Source: Geothrix sp. 21YS21S-2 (GTDB taxonomy: Bacteria; Acidobacteriota; Holophagae; Holophagales; Holophagaceae). From it: DNA of 64,000 bases. Below are positions 1 through 8,764 of this stretch, in pieces (position 1 is the first letter of the stretch; every line of letters begins with the position of its first letter). Location: the NCBI RefSeq assembly GCF_030846775.1, contig NZ_CP132910.1:1212001-1276000 (forward strand). The letters are read 5' to 3'. The notes beneath the pieces are model-generated. The model ran no database searches, was not told the DNA's origin, and saw nothing but the letters and a program-made list of their open reading frames with translations. The position numbers and the translations under genes are program-made.

Positions 1-2505
1 TCCGGCCAGCTCGGAGGCGAGCCCATGCCCGCGGGCCAGGAGATGACCTACACCGTGCGCGCCCAGGGCCGCCTCCTGGCGCCCGAGGAGTTCACGCAGG
101 TCGTCGTGCGGGCCAACCCCGACGGGTCGGTGGTGCGGGTGGGCGACGTGGCCCGGGTGGAACTGGGCGCCATGTCGTACAAGCAGGTCGGGCGCTTCAA
201 CGGCCAGCCCAGCTGCATCGTGGCCGTCTACCAGACCCCGGGCTCCAACGCCCTGGAGGTGGGCAACGCCGTCAAGAAGGAGATGCGCAACCTCCAGGCC
301 CGCTTCCCCGCGGACCTGCAGTTCACCACGTCGGTGGACACCACCCTGCCGGTGAAGGAGGGCATCAAGGAGATCGTCTGGACCCTGGGCGAGGCCATGA
401 TCCTGGTCATGCTGGTGGTCTACCTCTTCCTGCAGAACTGGCGCGCCACCCTCATCCCCATGATCGCCGTGCCCGTGAGCCTCATCGGCACCTTCGCGGT
501 GTTCCCGATGCTGGGATTTTCCATCAACACCCTGTCGCTGTTCGGCCTGGTGCTGGCCATCGGCCTGGTGGTGGACGACGCCATCGTGGTGGTGGAGGCG
601 GTGGAGCACCATATCGAGCAGGGCATGAAGCCCCGCGAGGCCACGGTCCAGGCCATGAAGGAAGTGGCGGGCCCCGTGGTGGGCATCGCCCTGGTGCTCT
701 CGAGCGTGTTCATCCCCGTGGCCTTCCTGGGCGGCATCCAGGGCCGGCTCAACAAGCAGTTCGCGGTGACCATCGCCATCTCCGTGCTCATCTCGGCCTT
801 CAACGCGCTATCCCTGTCGCCGGCCCTCTGCGCCCTGATCCTTCGGCCCCGGGAGCAGATGAAGGGGCGCTTCGCGAAGTTCTTCGAGGCCTTCAACGAC
901 CAGTTCCACTCGGCCACCAACGGCTACGTGAACTTCTCCCACCGCCTCATCCGCAAGGGGGCCATCCCCCTGGTGGTGCTGGCCGTGTTCGCGGCCATGG
1001 ACTTCGGGCTGGGCAAGGGCCTGCCGTCGGGCTTCGTTCCCACCGAGGACAGCGGCTACTTCTTCGTGAACTACCAGCTGCCCGCCGGCGCCAGCCTCCA
1101 GCGCACCGACGCCGTGGGCCGCAAGGTGGAGAAGATCGTCCTGGAGACCGAAGGGGTGCGCTACATCAGCAACATCATCGGCTTCAGCCTCCTGGCCCGG
1201 GTGTCGGCGCCCTACAACGGCTTCGCCTTCGTCACCCTCCAGCCCTGGGACGACCGCAAGGGCCAGCACATGGAGGCCGGGGAGATCCTCAAGCGCCTCA
1301 ACGGCAGGCTGGCCAAGGAGGTGCCCGAGGCCAACGTCTTCGGCTTCCTCCCCTCGGCCATCCCGGGCCTGGGCGTCTCCAACGGCTTCTCGCTCTGGCT
1401 GCAGGACCGCAGCGGCGGCGACCCCGACTACCTGGACCGCAACCTCAAGACCTTCCTGGCGGCGGCCCGCAAGCGGCCCGAGCTCACCGGGGTCAATTCC
1501 CAGTATTCCACCGCCGCTCCGCAGATATTTGCCGAGGTGGACCGGGACAAGGCCCTCAAGCAGGGCGTGGCCGTGGCCGACGTGTACCAGACCCTCCAGG
1601 CCTACCTGGGCGGGCTCTACGTGAACCAGTTCAACCGCTTCGGCCGCCAGTGGCGGGTCTACCTCCAGGCCGAGGGCCAGGAGCGCCGGGGGGTCGAGGA
1701 CATCGCGCGCTTCCACGTGCGGGCCGGGGACGGCACCATGGTGCCCCTGAGCGCCCTGGTCACCACCCGGAAGATCCAGGGCCCCGAGTACACGAACCGC
1801 TTCAACCTCATGCGCAGCGCCCAGGTGCTGGGCTCGGCGGCGCCGGGCTACAGCTCCGGCCAGGCCATGACGGCCCTGGAGCAGGTGGCGAAGGAGACCC
1901 TGCCCCGGGACATGAGCTACGACTGGGCCGACCTCTCCTACCAGGAGAAGAAGGCCGAGGGCACCACGGGCCTGGTGTTCGCCCTGTCCCTGGTGTTCGT
2001 GTTCCTGATCCTGGCGGCCCTCTACGAGAGCTGGTCCCTGCCCTTCTCGGTGCTGCTGTCGGTGCCCATCGCCATCTTCGGGGCCTTCTTCGGGCTCTGG
2101 GCCCGCAAGTACGACTTCGGCGTGTTCGCCCAGATCGGACTGGTGATGCTCATCGGCCTCTCCGCCAAGAACGCCATCCTCATCGTGGAGTTCGCCAAGG
2201 ACGAGCTGGAGAAGGGCCGCGACCTCGTGGACGCCGCCCTGGAGGGCGCACGCCTCCGCCTGCGGCCCATCCTGATGACGTCGTTCGCCTTCATCCTGGG
2301 CTGCGTCCCGCTGTGGACCGCCTCCGGCTCGGGCGCGGTGTCCCGGCGCATCCTGGGGACGGTGGTGATCGTCGGCATGCTGGCGGCCACCCTCATCGCG
2401 GTCTTCATCATCCCGGTGCTCTTCGTCGTGGTGGAACGCCTGGCCACCCGCAAGAAGGGCCTCAACCCCCGCGTCAACCATGACGAGGACGAGGAGGCCC
2501 CATGA
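1..2505 (+). CDS. RND efflux transporter permease (AcrB/MexB-like), 5' end missing
   Basis: Inner-membrane pump of a tripartite proton-driven drug/solvent efflux system (HAE-1 RND family). The reading frame is open from base 1, and the residues before the first ATG at 25 already match the family (GQLGG), so the gene starts upstream. About 835 C-terminal residues are present of the usual 1030-1050. Visible landmarks are the TM4 proton-relay motif GLVVDDAIVVVE (two Asp), the FNGQPS loop typical of the porter domain, and GLSAKNAILIVEFAKD, which carries the relay Lys of TM10. The stop overlaps the start of the outer-membrane channel gene by four bases (ATGA), so the two are translationally coupled. 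The periplasmic adaptor gene presumably lies just upstream of the window. The substrate cannot be told from sequence. Confidence 0.95.
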   Translation, partial: SGQLGGEPMPAGQEMTYTVRAQGRLLAPEEFTQVVVRANPDGSVVRVGDVARVELGAMSYKQVGRFNGQPSCIVAVYQTPGSNALEVGNAVKKEMRNLQARFPADLQFTTSVDTTLPVKEGIKEIVWTLGEAMILVMLVVYLFLQNWRATLIPMIAVPVSLIGTFAVFPMLGFSINTLSLFGLVLAIGLVVDDAIVVVEAVEHHIEQGMKPREATVQAMKEVAGPVVGIALVLSSVFIPVAFLGGIQGRLNKQFAVTIAISVLISAFNALSLSPALCALILRPREQMKGRFAKFFEAFNDQFHSATNGYVNFSHRLIRKGAIPLVVLAVFAAMDFGLGKGLPSGFVPTEDSGYFFVNYQLPAGASLQRTDAVGRKVEKIVLETEGVRYISNIIGFSLLARVSAPYNGFAFVTLQPWDDRKGQHMEAGEILKRLNGRLAKEVPEANVFGFLPSAIPGLGVSNGFSLWLQDRSGGDPDYLDRNLKTFLAAARKRPELTGVNSQYSTAAPQIFAEVDRDKALKQGVAVADVYQTLQAYLGGLYVNQFNRFGRQWRVYLQAEGQERRGVEDIARFHVRAGDGTMVPLSALVTTRKIQGPEYTNRFNLMRSAQVLGSAAPGYSSGQAMTALEQVAKETLPRDMSYDWADLSYQEKKAEGTTGLVFALSLVFVFLILAALYESWSLPFSVLLSVPIAIFGAFFGLWARKYDFGVFAQIGLVMLIGLSAKNAILIVEFAKDELEKGRDLVDAALEGARLRLRPILMTSFAFILGCVPLWTASGSGAVSRRILGTVVIVGMLAATLIAVFIIPVLFVVVERLATRKKGLNPRVNHDEDEEAP

Positions 2506-3905
2506 GCCGCCGCCTGCTGCCCCTCGCCGCGCTGTTCCTGGCCGGCTGCGCCATGGGTCCCAACTACCGCCGCCCCGAGGCCCAGCCCCCCGCCGCCTTC
2601 CGGGGCCAGGCCCAGGCCGAGGCCGCGTCCCTGGCCGACCAGCCCTGGTGGGACGTCTTCGGCGACCCCACCCTCAAGGATCTGGTCGCCGAGGCCCTGA
2701 AAAGCAATTTCGACGCCCGCACCGCCACCTGGCGCGTGGAGGAGTACCGCGCGCGCCTGGGCATCGAGCGGGCCGGATGGCTCCCCGCCATCGTGCCCGG
2801 GGCCTCCTTCAACCGGGGCCGGCAGTCCACCTACTCGGTAAGCGGCCACGACATGGGCCAGGGCTACGACGTGCACGCGGGCGCCTCGTGGGAGCTGGAT
2901 CTCTGGGGCCGGGTGCGCCGCCTGAACGAAGCCGGCCTGGCCGGGTACCTGGGGGCCCAGGACGCCCGCCGGGGCGTGTACCTCGCCACCCTCGCGACGA
3001 CCGCCTCGGCCTATTTCGAGCTGCGCGAGCTGGACCACCGCCTGGAGATCGCCCGGTCCACCACCGCGGCCTTCGGGGAGACCTACGACCTCTTCAGCCG
3101 CCGCCTCGCGGGCGGCGCCGCGTCGGCCCTGGAGACCGCCCGGGCCCGGGCCGCCCAGGCCTCGGCCGCGGCCTCCATCCCCGGCCTGGAACGCCAGATC
3201 CAGGCGCAGGAGAACCTCCTCTGCCTCCTGCTGGGCCGCAACCCGGGGCCCATCCCCCGCGGCGCGGACCTGGCCCTGCAGCCCCTGCCCCCCGCCATCC
3301 CCGCGGGCCTGCCCTCGACGCTCCTGGAGCGCCGCCCCGATCTCCGGGAGGCCGAACAGCGCCTGGTGGCCGCCAACGCGGCCGTGGGCGTGGCCAAGGC
3401 CAGCCAGTTCCCGGTCTTCAGCCTCACGGGCCTCCTGGGGGGCGTGGCCCCGGAACTGGGCCAGCTCTCCGGCCCCGGCAAGGAGTGGGCGGTGGGCGCG
3501 TCCCTGACCGGCCCCGTCCTCCAGGGTTTCCGCCTCCAGCGCCAGAAGGACGCGGCGGTGGCCCAGTGGGAGCAGGCCCGGGTGCGCTGGCAGGCCGCCG
3601 TGGCCGGAGCCTTCGGCGAGGTGTCCACGGCCCTGGTGGCCTACGCCAAGCACGCCGAGGCCGAGAAGGAGCTGGCAGGCGCCGTGGAGGCCCTGAAGTC
3701 CGCCGTGGCCCTGGCCAACCTCCGCTACACCGCCGGCCTTTCCAACTACCTGGAGGTCCTGGACGCCCAGCAGCAGCTCTTCCCCGCGGAGAACGCCCTC
3801 TCCCAGGCGCGGCTCGCGCGGCTCCTGACGATGGTGCAGCTCTACAAGGCGCTGGGAGGCGGGTGGAACCTCGCGGATCCCGGGGCCGTCAAGCCGGGTC
3901 CCTGA
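2502..3905 (+). CDS. outer-membrane efflux lipoprotein, NodT/OprM family
   Basis: Outer-membrane channel partner of the RND pump. The 467-residue product begins with a lipoprotein signal peptide whose lipobox (FLAGC) places the acylated Cys at residue 16, followed by MGPNYRRPE, the hallmark start of NodT-family factors. Two OEP repeats follow, with long coiled helices rich in Ala/Glu (for example LETARARAAQASAAAS) and the second-repeat ERRPDLREAEQRLVAAN motif. It starts inside the stop of the permease gene (ATGA), so the two form one operon. Its 3' end overlaps the convergent LuxR-type gene by 17 bases. Length and domain order are normal for the family. Confidence 0.95.
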   Translation: MSRRLLPLAALFLAGCAMGPNYRRPEAQPPAAFRGQAQAEAASLADQPWWDVFGDPTLKDLVAEALKSNFDARTATWRVEEYRARLGIERAGWLPAIVPGASFNRGRQSTYSVSGHDMGQGYDVHAGASWELDLWGRVRRLNEAGLAGYLGAQDARRGVYLATLATTASAYFELRELDHRLEIARSTTAAFGETYDLFSRRLAGGAASALETARARAAQASAAASIPGLERQIQAQENLLCLLLGRNPGPIPRGADLALQPLPPAIPAGLPSTLLERRPDLREAEQRLVAANAAVGVAKASQFPVFSLTGLLGGVAPELGQLSGPGKEWAVGASLTGPVLQGFRLQRQKDAAVAQWEQARVRWQAAVAGAFGEVSTALVAYAKHAEAEKELAGAVEALKSAVALANLRYTAGLSNYLEVLDAQQQLFPAENALSQARLARLLTMVQLYKALGGGWNLADPGAVKPGP

Positions 3906-4851
3906 CGCCGCCCAGGGCCGCGGCGAGCATGGCCTTGTCGTTGATGTCGAGCTTCTGGTACACCCGCGCGAGCTGCACCCGCACGGTGTTGGGGGAGCTG
4001 CCCAGCTGCCCCGCGATCTCCCGGTAGCTCCGGCCGGTGGCGTAGAGCCGGGCCACCTCGGCTTCGCGCGCGCTCAGGCTGGCCACGGCGCCGCGCTCCC
4101 GGGCCTCGCATACGACCTGCTCGCCCCGGCCGGAGAAGTGGAGCTCCACCTGCCGGCCCAGGTAGGGCCCGCCCTCCCGCAGGGACTTCAGGGCCGCGGG
4201 GGGCAGGCGGGTATCGGAGAGGTCGCGCCATTCCCGGCGCGCCAGGCCCATGAAGGCCCGGTCGGCGATCTCGAGTACGCCTCCGCGCGAGACCAGCGCC
4301 AGGCTGCGGCGCCCATCCGGCGGCGCATGCAGATCCAGCACCCGGGCCCGGTTCAGGTCCAGGGCGCAGGCGAGGTGCCGCCAGGCCGCGGCCATGCGCT
4401 GCTCCTCGCACGCGTCGAAGGCCTTGCGGATGCCCCGGTAGAGTACCACCCATCGCAGCCGGCGGTGGTCGGGCTGGTCATCGCCCACGAGGAGGAGGTG
4501 GCGGAGGTCGTACGCCTTCGAATACGCAGCCAGCGGCTGGTTCTCCTTGCCCCGGTACCGGTCCTGGGTGTCCACGTTCTGGATGACCCCCGGCCTGTTC
4601 ACGAAATGCCGCGTCACGGGATCGAAGCGGGACAGCTCGGCGTACCTCGGGAGAAGGGCCTGGTCGCGGTTGTAGACGCAGACGCCGTCCATGCGGATCT
4701 CGCCCGAGGCGGGCTCGCCGAAGCCGAACACGGCGCCGTCGAACTCGATCCAGTCGCGGAGAAGGTCCAGCGCCCGCCGCGGGAACTCGTCGGCGGGCGC
4801 CGACGAGGCCAGGCGGTACAGGCGTGTCAAATCGGCGACGAAGGCATCCAT
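3889..4851 (-). CDS. LuxR-family HTH transcriptional regulator
   Basis: A 320-residue predicted DNA-binding regulator. Residues about 255-315 form a GerE/LuxR-type helix-turn-helix: LSAREAEVARLYATG, then REIAGQLGSSPNTVRVQLARVYQKL. The N-terminal 240 residues resemble no sensor domain I can name; they are rich in aromatic and charged residues and could be a divergent GAF/PAS-like ligand fold. No receiver Asp is visible, so it is probably not a two-component regulator. It converges on the efflux operon and overlaps its last 17 bases. Control of that operon is possible by proximity, but nothing in the sequence shows it. The 239-base region upstream (4852-5090) is unusually AT-rich and should hold its promoter and that of the hydrolase gene. 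Confidence 0.85.
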   Translation of the reverse strand: MDAFVADLTRLYRLASSAPADEFPRRALDLLRDWIEFDGAVFGFGEPASGEIRMDGVCVYNRDQALLPRYAELSRFDPVTRHFVNRPGVIQNVDTQDRYRGKENQPLAAYSKAYDLRHLLLVGDDQPDHRRLRWVVLYRGIRKAFDACEEQRMAAAWRHLACALDLNRARVLDLHAPPDGRRSLALVSRGGVLEIADRAFMGLARREWRDLSDTRLPPAALKSLREGGPYLGRQVELHFSGRGEQVVCEARERGAVASLSAREAEVARLYATGRSYREIAGQLGSSPNTVRVQLARVYQKLDINDKAMLAAALGGVRDPA

Positions 4852-5090
4852 GGCCTACCCGGAACAAAGCAGCCCGGCCCGCGGGGGCGAGGCCGGCAAC
4901 GCACATTCATTTCCCCGTGAAATCCTGAATGAATCTAGCAGGGGGCCAAATTAGCAGCAAATAGTACATTTGCATTATTACGTCGCTTTCCACCGGGCTC
5001 CATACTTCGTCCAAGGCTCCAGATCCCCTCTCATTCCAGGCCATCCGTGGCAGGCCCGGGGCCTGCCGGCCACGCATCCAGGAGGACACC

Positions 5091-6434
5091 ATGAATATAA
5101 GATTTTTCGGTTGTTTGGCCCTGACCCTGGCCCTGCTCCTGCCAGGGTGCAAGGGGTCGGACGGGCCCATGGGACCGACCGGCGCCAGCGGCACCAACGG
5201 CACCAACGGAACCAACGGGACCAACGGCACCAACATCGGGACCATCGGCGAGGGCGCGGTGGTCGTGGCCGGCGTCCTGCCTGCGGATCCCCAGGAGAGC
5301 ATCTACGTGCGCAAGGTCGGGCACGGCCCCCAGACCATCGTGCTGGTGCCCGGCAACAACACCTCGGGCGCCATCTTCGAGGGCATGCTGGACCACTTCA
5401 GGTCGAACATGGACCTGAACGACGCCTACACGGTGTACACGTTCGACTACCGCGGCAGCGGCCACTCCAGCTACAACAGGAAGATCACCGGCCTCCGGGA
5501 TTTCGCCCTGGACTTCGAGAAGGCCATGGGCCAGCTCACGGGCTTCCCCGCCTCCGGCGTGACGCTGGTGGGCTATTCCATGGGCTTCGGCGTCGCCCTG
5601 GAGATGGTGATCGCCAACCCGGCCCGCTACGCCAACGTCGTCAGCCTCACGGGCATCGGCACGCGCGGCGTGCGGGTCAGCTTCAACGCGGGCCAGGCCG
5701 GAACGGATTCCACCGGCAAGGTCTGGGCGGCCGGCGACTGGGTCACCGTCACCAACGACACCGCCGGCATGGTCGGGGCCGGCTTCCAGCAGCGCTCCTG
5801 GCAGGGCGACCAGCGCACCTTCGCCAACATCCAGGCCACCTGGAACCTGGTGGTCTTCGAGGACATCCTCAAGTACGACATCACCAAGGCCTTCACGCCC
5901 GGGGCCGTGACCGACACCACGTTCACCACCGACCTGAACTACACCAACGCCCTGCTGGACGGCCTCACCATCCAGTACATGCCCGAGTCGCTGTACTTCA
6001 GCCACAAGTTCAACGTCTCGCCCCTGAACGTCGTCAACACCGCGGCCAACGCCGACGGCACCACCGTCACGATCCCCGGCGACGGGCGCCTGGGCACCCT
6101 CCTCACCGGGAAGAAGACGCTGCTGGTCAAGGCCGTCACGGATTTCGCGAACTGGCGGGGCGACCAGGTGATCTACGACAACTACACCGCGACCACGAAG
6201 TACGACCTCAAGCATGCCGGCGCCACCTGCAGCGCGGTCATGATCGACGCCAACCAGGGCTACGACCACGGGTTCCCCGTCGCCCACCCCCTGGAGGTGG
6301 TGCGCCTCCTCGACACCTTCATCAAGGGCAACCTCACCCCGGCCACCGCCTCCGCGGCGCTGGGCGGCGCGACCCTCACGCTCTATCCCACGACGGAGAC
6401 CACCTGGGAGACGGCCACGTTCACGGGATTCTAG
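5091..6434 (+). CDS. alpha/beta-hydrolase lipoprotein with short collagen-like tract
   Basis: A 447-residue predicted envelope lipoprotein. The signal peptide ends in a lipobox LLPGC, with Cys at residue 20. Residues 25-48 are a Gly-X-Y tract: GPMGPTGAS and then five GTN triplets, encoded by 9-base direct repeats. An alpha/beta-hydrolase domain follows, with the nucleophile elbow GYSMG (Ser163), an upstream FDYRGSGHS oxyanion/cap strand, and a C-terminal DHGFPVAHP segment likely to supply the catalytic His. The substrate is unknown; esterase or peptidase activity would be usual for the fold. A ribosome-binding AGGAGG lies seven bases before the ATG. It converges with the DJ-1/PfpI gene, the two stop codons sharing the bases CTAG. 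The Gly-X-Y tract is too short for a stable collagen rod and probably acts as a spacer from the membrane. Confidence 0.85.
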   Translation: MNIRFFGCLALTLALLLPGCKGSDGPMGPTGASGTNGTNGTNGTNGTNIGTIGEGAVVVAGVLPADPQESIYVRKVGHGPQTIVLVPGNNTSGAIFEGMLDHFRSNMDLNDAYTVYTFDYRGSGHSSYNRKITGLRDFALDFEKAMGQLTGFPASGVTLVGYSMGFGVALEMVIANPARYANVVSLTGIGTRGVRVSFNAGQAGTDSTGKVWAAGDWVTVTNDTAGMVGAGFQQRSWQGDQRTFANIQATWNLVVFEDILKYDITKAFTPGAVTDTTFTTDLNYTNALLDGLTIQYMPESLYFSHKFNVSPLNVVNTAANADGTTVTIPGDGRLGTLLTGKKTLLVKAVTDFANWRGDQVIYDNYTATTKYDLKHAGATCSAVMIDANQGYDHGFPVAHPLEVVRLLDTFIKGNLTPATASAALGGATLTLYPTTETTWETATFTGF

Positions 6435-7102
6435 ACATCATGGATTGGCCCCGCATCCGATGAGGGGCCAATACATGATGTCCAGTTCCGGCGCCCGTTC
6501 CCGTCGGGGAACGGATATTCCATGTGGCGGGCCGTGGCGCGAGCCACGGCCTCGCCGTGGAAGCGCTGCACGATGCGCAGCGCAAGGTCGATGCCCGCGG
6601 CGATCCCCGCCGAGGTCATCACCCGGCCCTCGTCGACCACATTCGAGGCCTCGTCCACCGCGACGTCCGCAAAGAGCTCCCGCATCAGCCCGAGGGAGCG
6701 CCAGTGGGTCGTGGCCCGCAGCCCCGCCAGCAGCCCCGCCTTGCCCAGCACCAGGGCCCCGGTGCACACCGAGGCCACCAGGGCGCACCGCTCCGCCTGG
6801 GCGCGGACGAAGGCCAGGAGCGGCTCGTTCAGCATCTCCCTGCGGGTCCCCATGCCGCCCGGAACCAGAAGGATGTCCAGGGGCGGGCAGTCCGCGAAGG
6901 TGGCCGCGGGGATCACCCGCATGCCCCCGGACGTGGTGACGGCCTCCGGCGTCCCGGCCACCAGCACCACCTCGAAGGGCGAGGGTTCCTCGCGCCGGCG
7001 GGCCTCGTCCAGGCGCGTCACGGACAGGACCTCGAAGGGACCGCAGAAGTCCAGGACCTCGACGTCGTTGAAGATCAGGATGCCGACAAGCCTGCGGTCC
7101 AT
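6431..7102 (-). CDS. DJ-1/PfpI family protein (isonitrile-hydratase-like)
   Basis: A 223-residue class-I glutamine-amidotransferase-like protein. The nucleophile-elbow Cys is Cys113 in SVCTGALVLG, followed by the ATTHW motif, both typical of the isonitrile hydratase/FtrA-N branch of the DJ-1/PfpI superfamily; an acidic residue near the N-terminus (Glu15 in NDVEVLDFCGP) fits the family active site. No AraC-type DNA-binding domain follows, so it is the stand-alone form. The start is the ATG at 7102, which has an AGGGG ribosome site eight bases upstream. The open frame continues far upstream but is a shadow of the GNAT gene. The last 13 residues are encoded by a palindrome (6434-6482) and look like an extension past the usual family end. 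It is probably co-transcribed with the GNAT gene 26 bases upstream. Confidence 0.88.
   Translation of the reverse strand: MDRRLVGILIFNDVEVLDFCGPFEVLSVTRLDEARRREEPSPFEVVLVAGTPEAVTTSGGMRVIPAATFADCPPLDILLVPGGMGTRREMLNEPLLAFVRAQAERCALVASVCTGALVLGKAGLLAGLRATTHWRSLGLMRELFADVAVDEASNVVDEGRVMTSAGIAAGIDLALRIVQRFHGEAVARATARHMEYPFPDGNGRRNWTSCIGPSSDAGPIHDV
6434..6482. terminator. 19-bp palindrome at convergent gene ends
   Basis: Left arm 6434-6452 and right arm 6464-6482 are inverted repeats of 19 bases with one mismatch around an 11-base loop (GCATCCGATGA). It lies directly behind the hydrolase stop codon and inside the last codons of the DJ-1 gene on the other strand. Its place between convergent genes suggests a transcription stop or mRNA-stabilising hairpin for the hydrolase. 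There is no U-tract, so it is not a canonical intrinsic terminator. Confidence 0.55.
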
Positions 7103-7128
7103 GGCGAACCCCTTCCGGGATCCAGTAT

Positions 7129-7716
7129 CTACCCTTTGCCTGGCGCGTAGTTCGGCCTGCTCGCCGGGGCCGGCTTGCGGCGCTTCGGGGGAGGGCCGTC
7201 GCGGTGGCGGATGTAGTCCGGGTCGTAGGTGAGGTTGCGGGACAGGAAGACGTGGGGCGTCTCCTGGCCGAAGCCCTGCTTCCGGAAGAAGCCCAGGGCG
7301 GCCTCGTTCTCGGCGTCGGTGTCCACCATGATCATGCGGGCGCCCAGCTTGATGAAGACTTCCGTGATGCGTTCGAGGAGCCGCGCCGCGATGCCCTTGC
7401 GGGCGATGTCCTCGTCCACGCCCAGCCACAGCAGGTAGCCGTAGCTCCAGGCGCTCCCGCGCTTCTCCAGGACCGTGCCCAGGGCGAAGCCCACCACGGC
7501 GCCCTCCAGTTCCGCCACCAGGCAGGTCTCGCCGTCGGAGGCGAAGTGCACGGCCAGCTCGTACTCGTCCCAGGTGCGGTAGAGCGCCGGCCACTTGTCG
7601 GCGGGGAACAGGCGCTCCCCCAGGGCGAAGACGGCGGGGAGGTCCGCCAGGGACATCTCCCGGATGACCGCGCTGGCGGGACTGGGACGGGATCGGGAAC
7701 GGGACGGGCCGGGCAT
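7129..7716 (-). CDS. GNAT-family N-acetyltransferase
   Basis: A 195-residue acetyl-CoA-dependent acetyltransferase of unknown substrate. The GNAT fold is visible from about residue 17: IREMSLADLPAVFALGERLF (beta1-alpha1), a central VAELEGAVVGFALGTV strand pair, then the acetyl-CoA pyrophosphate loop region LGVDEDIARKGIAARLLERI, in which the usual R/Q-x-x-G-x-G/A appears as ARKGIA. The C-terminal NEAALGFFRKQGF is the typical alpha4-beta7 signature. The first 15 residues are Ser/Arg/Pro-rich and may not be translated, but no better in-frame start is seen. It is 26 bases upstream of the DJ-1/PfpI gene on the same strand. An AT-rich stretch (7742-7793) precedes it. Confidence 0.88.
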   Translation of the reverse strand: MPGPSRSRSRPSPASAVIREMSLADLPAVFALGERLFPADKWPALYRTWDEYELAVHFASDGETCLVAELEGAVVGFALGTVLEKRGSAWSYGYLLWLGVDEDIARKGIAARLLERITEVFIKLGARMIMVDTDAENEAALGFFRKQGFGQETPHVFLSRNLTYDPDYIRHRDGPPPKRRKPAPASRPNYAPGKG

Positions 7717-7793
7717 GGGACTTCCTCGCGGAGGCCTCCATTATGACCTGGGTGATTCCGATTTTATTTGTGGATAATATCTGGTTTTTACAA

Positions 7794-8753
7794 TTATTGA
7801 TTTCCGAAAAGGGCCACCGAGGTCCTGCCGTCGCTCATCCTGACGGCCCGGAACATGCCCGGGGTGTTGAAGGGCTGCGTGACGCGGCCCGCCGCGTCCA
7901 TGGCGATGAGGCCGCCCCCGCCGCCCAGCTTGAGGGCTGCGTCCAGGGCCGCGGCGGCGGCCTTCTCCAGGGGCGCGCCCTGGTAGGCCATGCGCGCGGA
8001 GATGTCGTAGGCGACCACCGTGCGGATGAAGAACTCGCCCCAGCCGGTGCAGGACACGGCGCAGGTGCGGTTGTCGGCGTAGGTGCCCACCCCGATGAGG
8101 GGGGCGTCGCCCACGCGGCCGGGGAGCTTGTCCAGCATGCCTCCCGTGGAGGTGGCCGAGGCCAGGTTGCCGTGCCGGTCCAGCGCCACGGCGCCCACGG
8201 TGTCCTTGGTGGTGGGCCTGGCCTTCTCGCGCTCCTTCAGGCTGCGGAAGGACTCCCACTGGTGGGCGGTCCGGAAATAGGCGTTGGGCACCAGCTCCAG
8301 GCCCTGGGCCCTGGCGAAGGCCTCGGCGCCTTCGCCGATCATCATCACGTGGGGGGTCTTCTCCATGACGAGGCGGGCCAGGCCCACGGGGCTCTTCACG
8401 TGCCGGATGCCGGCCACGGAGCCGGCCCGGAGGGTCCGCCCGTCCATGATCGCCGCGTCCAGCTCGTGGGTCCCGTCCCGGGTGATGGTGGCCCCCACGC
8501 CGGCGTTGAAGAGGGGGTTCTCCTCCATGGACCGCACCGCGGCCTCCACCGCGTCCAGGGCCGGGCCGCCCTTGTCCAGGACGGCGTAGCCCGCCGCCAG
8601 GGCCTTTTCGAGCCCGGCGCGGTACGCCTTCTCCGCCTCGGGCCCGATGCGCGCCGTGGTGACGTTGCCCGCGCCGCCGTGGATGGCGAGTCCGAACGGG
8701 GCCTGGGCCAGCGCGCAGACCGCGGCCAGGAAAAGGAAGGTTGATCGCACCAT
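7794..8753 (-). CDS. isoaspartyl peptidase/L-asparaginase (plant-type, Ntn hydrolase)
   Basis: A 319-residue threonine hydrolase that cleaves isoaspartyl dipeptides and asparagine after autoproteolytic splitting into two subunits. An N-terminal signal peptide (cleavage after ALAQA, about residue 18) indicates export to the periplasm. The alpha subunit opens with LAIHGGAGN, and the predicted nucleophile is Thr185 in the block TVGAVALDRHGNLASATSTG, with the substrate-binding TSTGGM and GTYAD motifs following. The residue just before the nucleophile is Asp, where the bacterial type enzyme has Gly; plant relatives vary here, so autocleavage is still likely. It is the last gene of a reverse-strand group purD, SRPBCC, this gene, with 11 bases between it and the preceding one. 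The start ATG at 8753 is chosen because the signal peptide begins there. Confidence 0.92.
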   Translation of the reverse strand: MVRSTFLFLAAVCALAQAPFGLAIHGGAGNVTTARIGPEAEKAYRAGLEKALAAGYAVLDKGGPALDAVEAAVRSMEENPLFNAGVGATITRDGTHELDAAIMDGRTLRAGSVAGIRHVKSPVGLARLVMEKTPHVMMIGEGAEAFARAQGLELVPNAYFRTAHQWESFRSLKEREKARPTTKDTVGAVALDRHGNLASATSTGGMLDKLPGRVGDAPLIGVGTYADNRTCAVSCTGWGEFFIRTVVAYDISARMAYQGAPLEKAAAAALDAALKLGGGGGLIAMDAAGRVTQPFNTPGMFRAVRMSDGRTSVALFGNQ

Positions 8754-8764
8754 GGGACCTCCGC

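Noticed and set aside
808-2481. 557-codon reverse-strand open frame opposite the RND permease
   Set aside because: Composition is His/Gln/Gly-rich nonsense and it mirrors a strongly conserved gene on the other strand; in DNA this GC-rich, long shadow frames are common.
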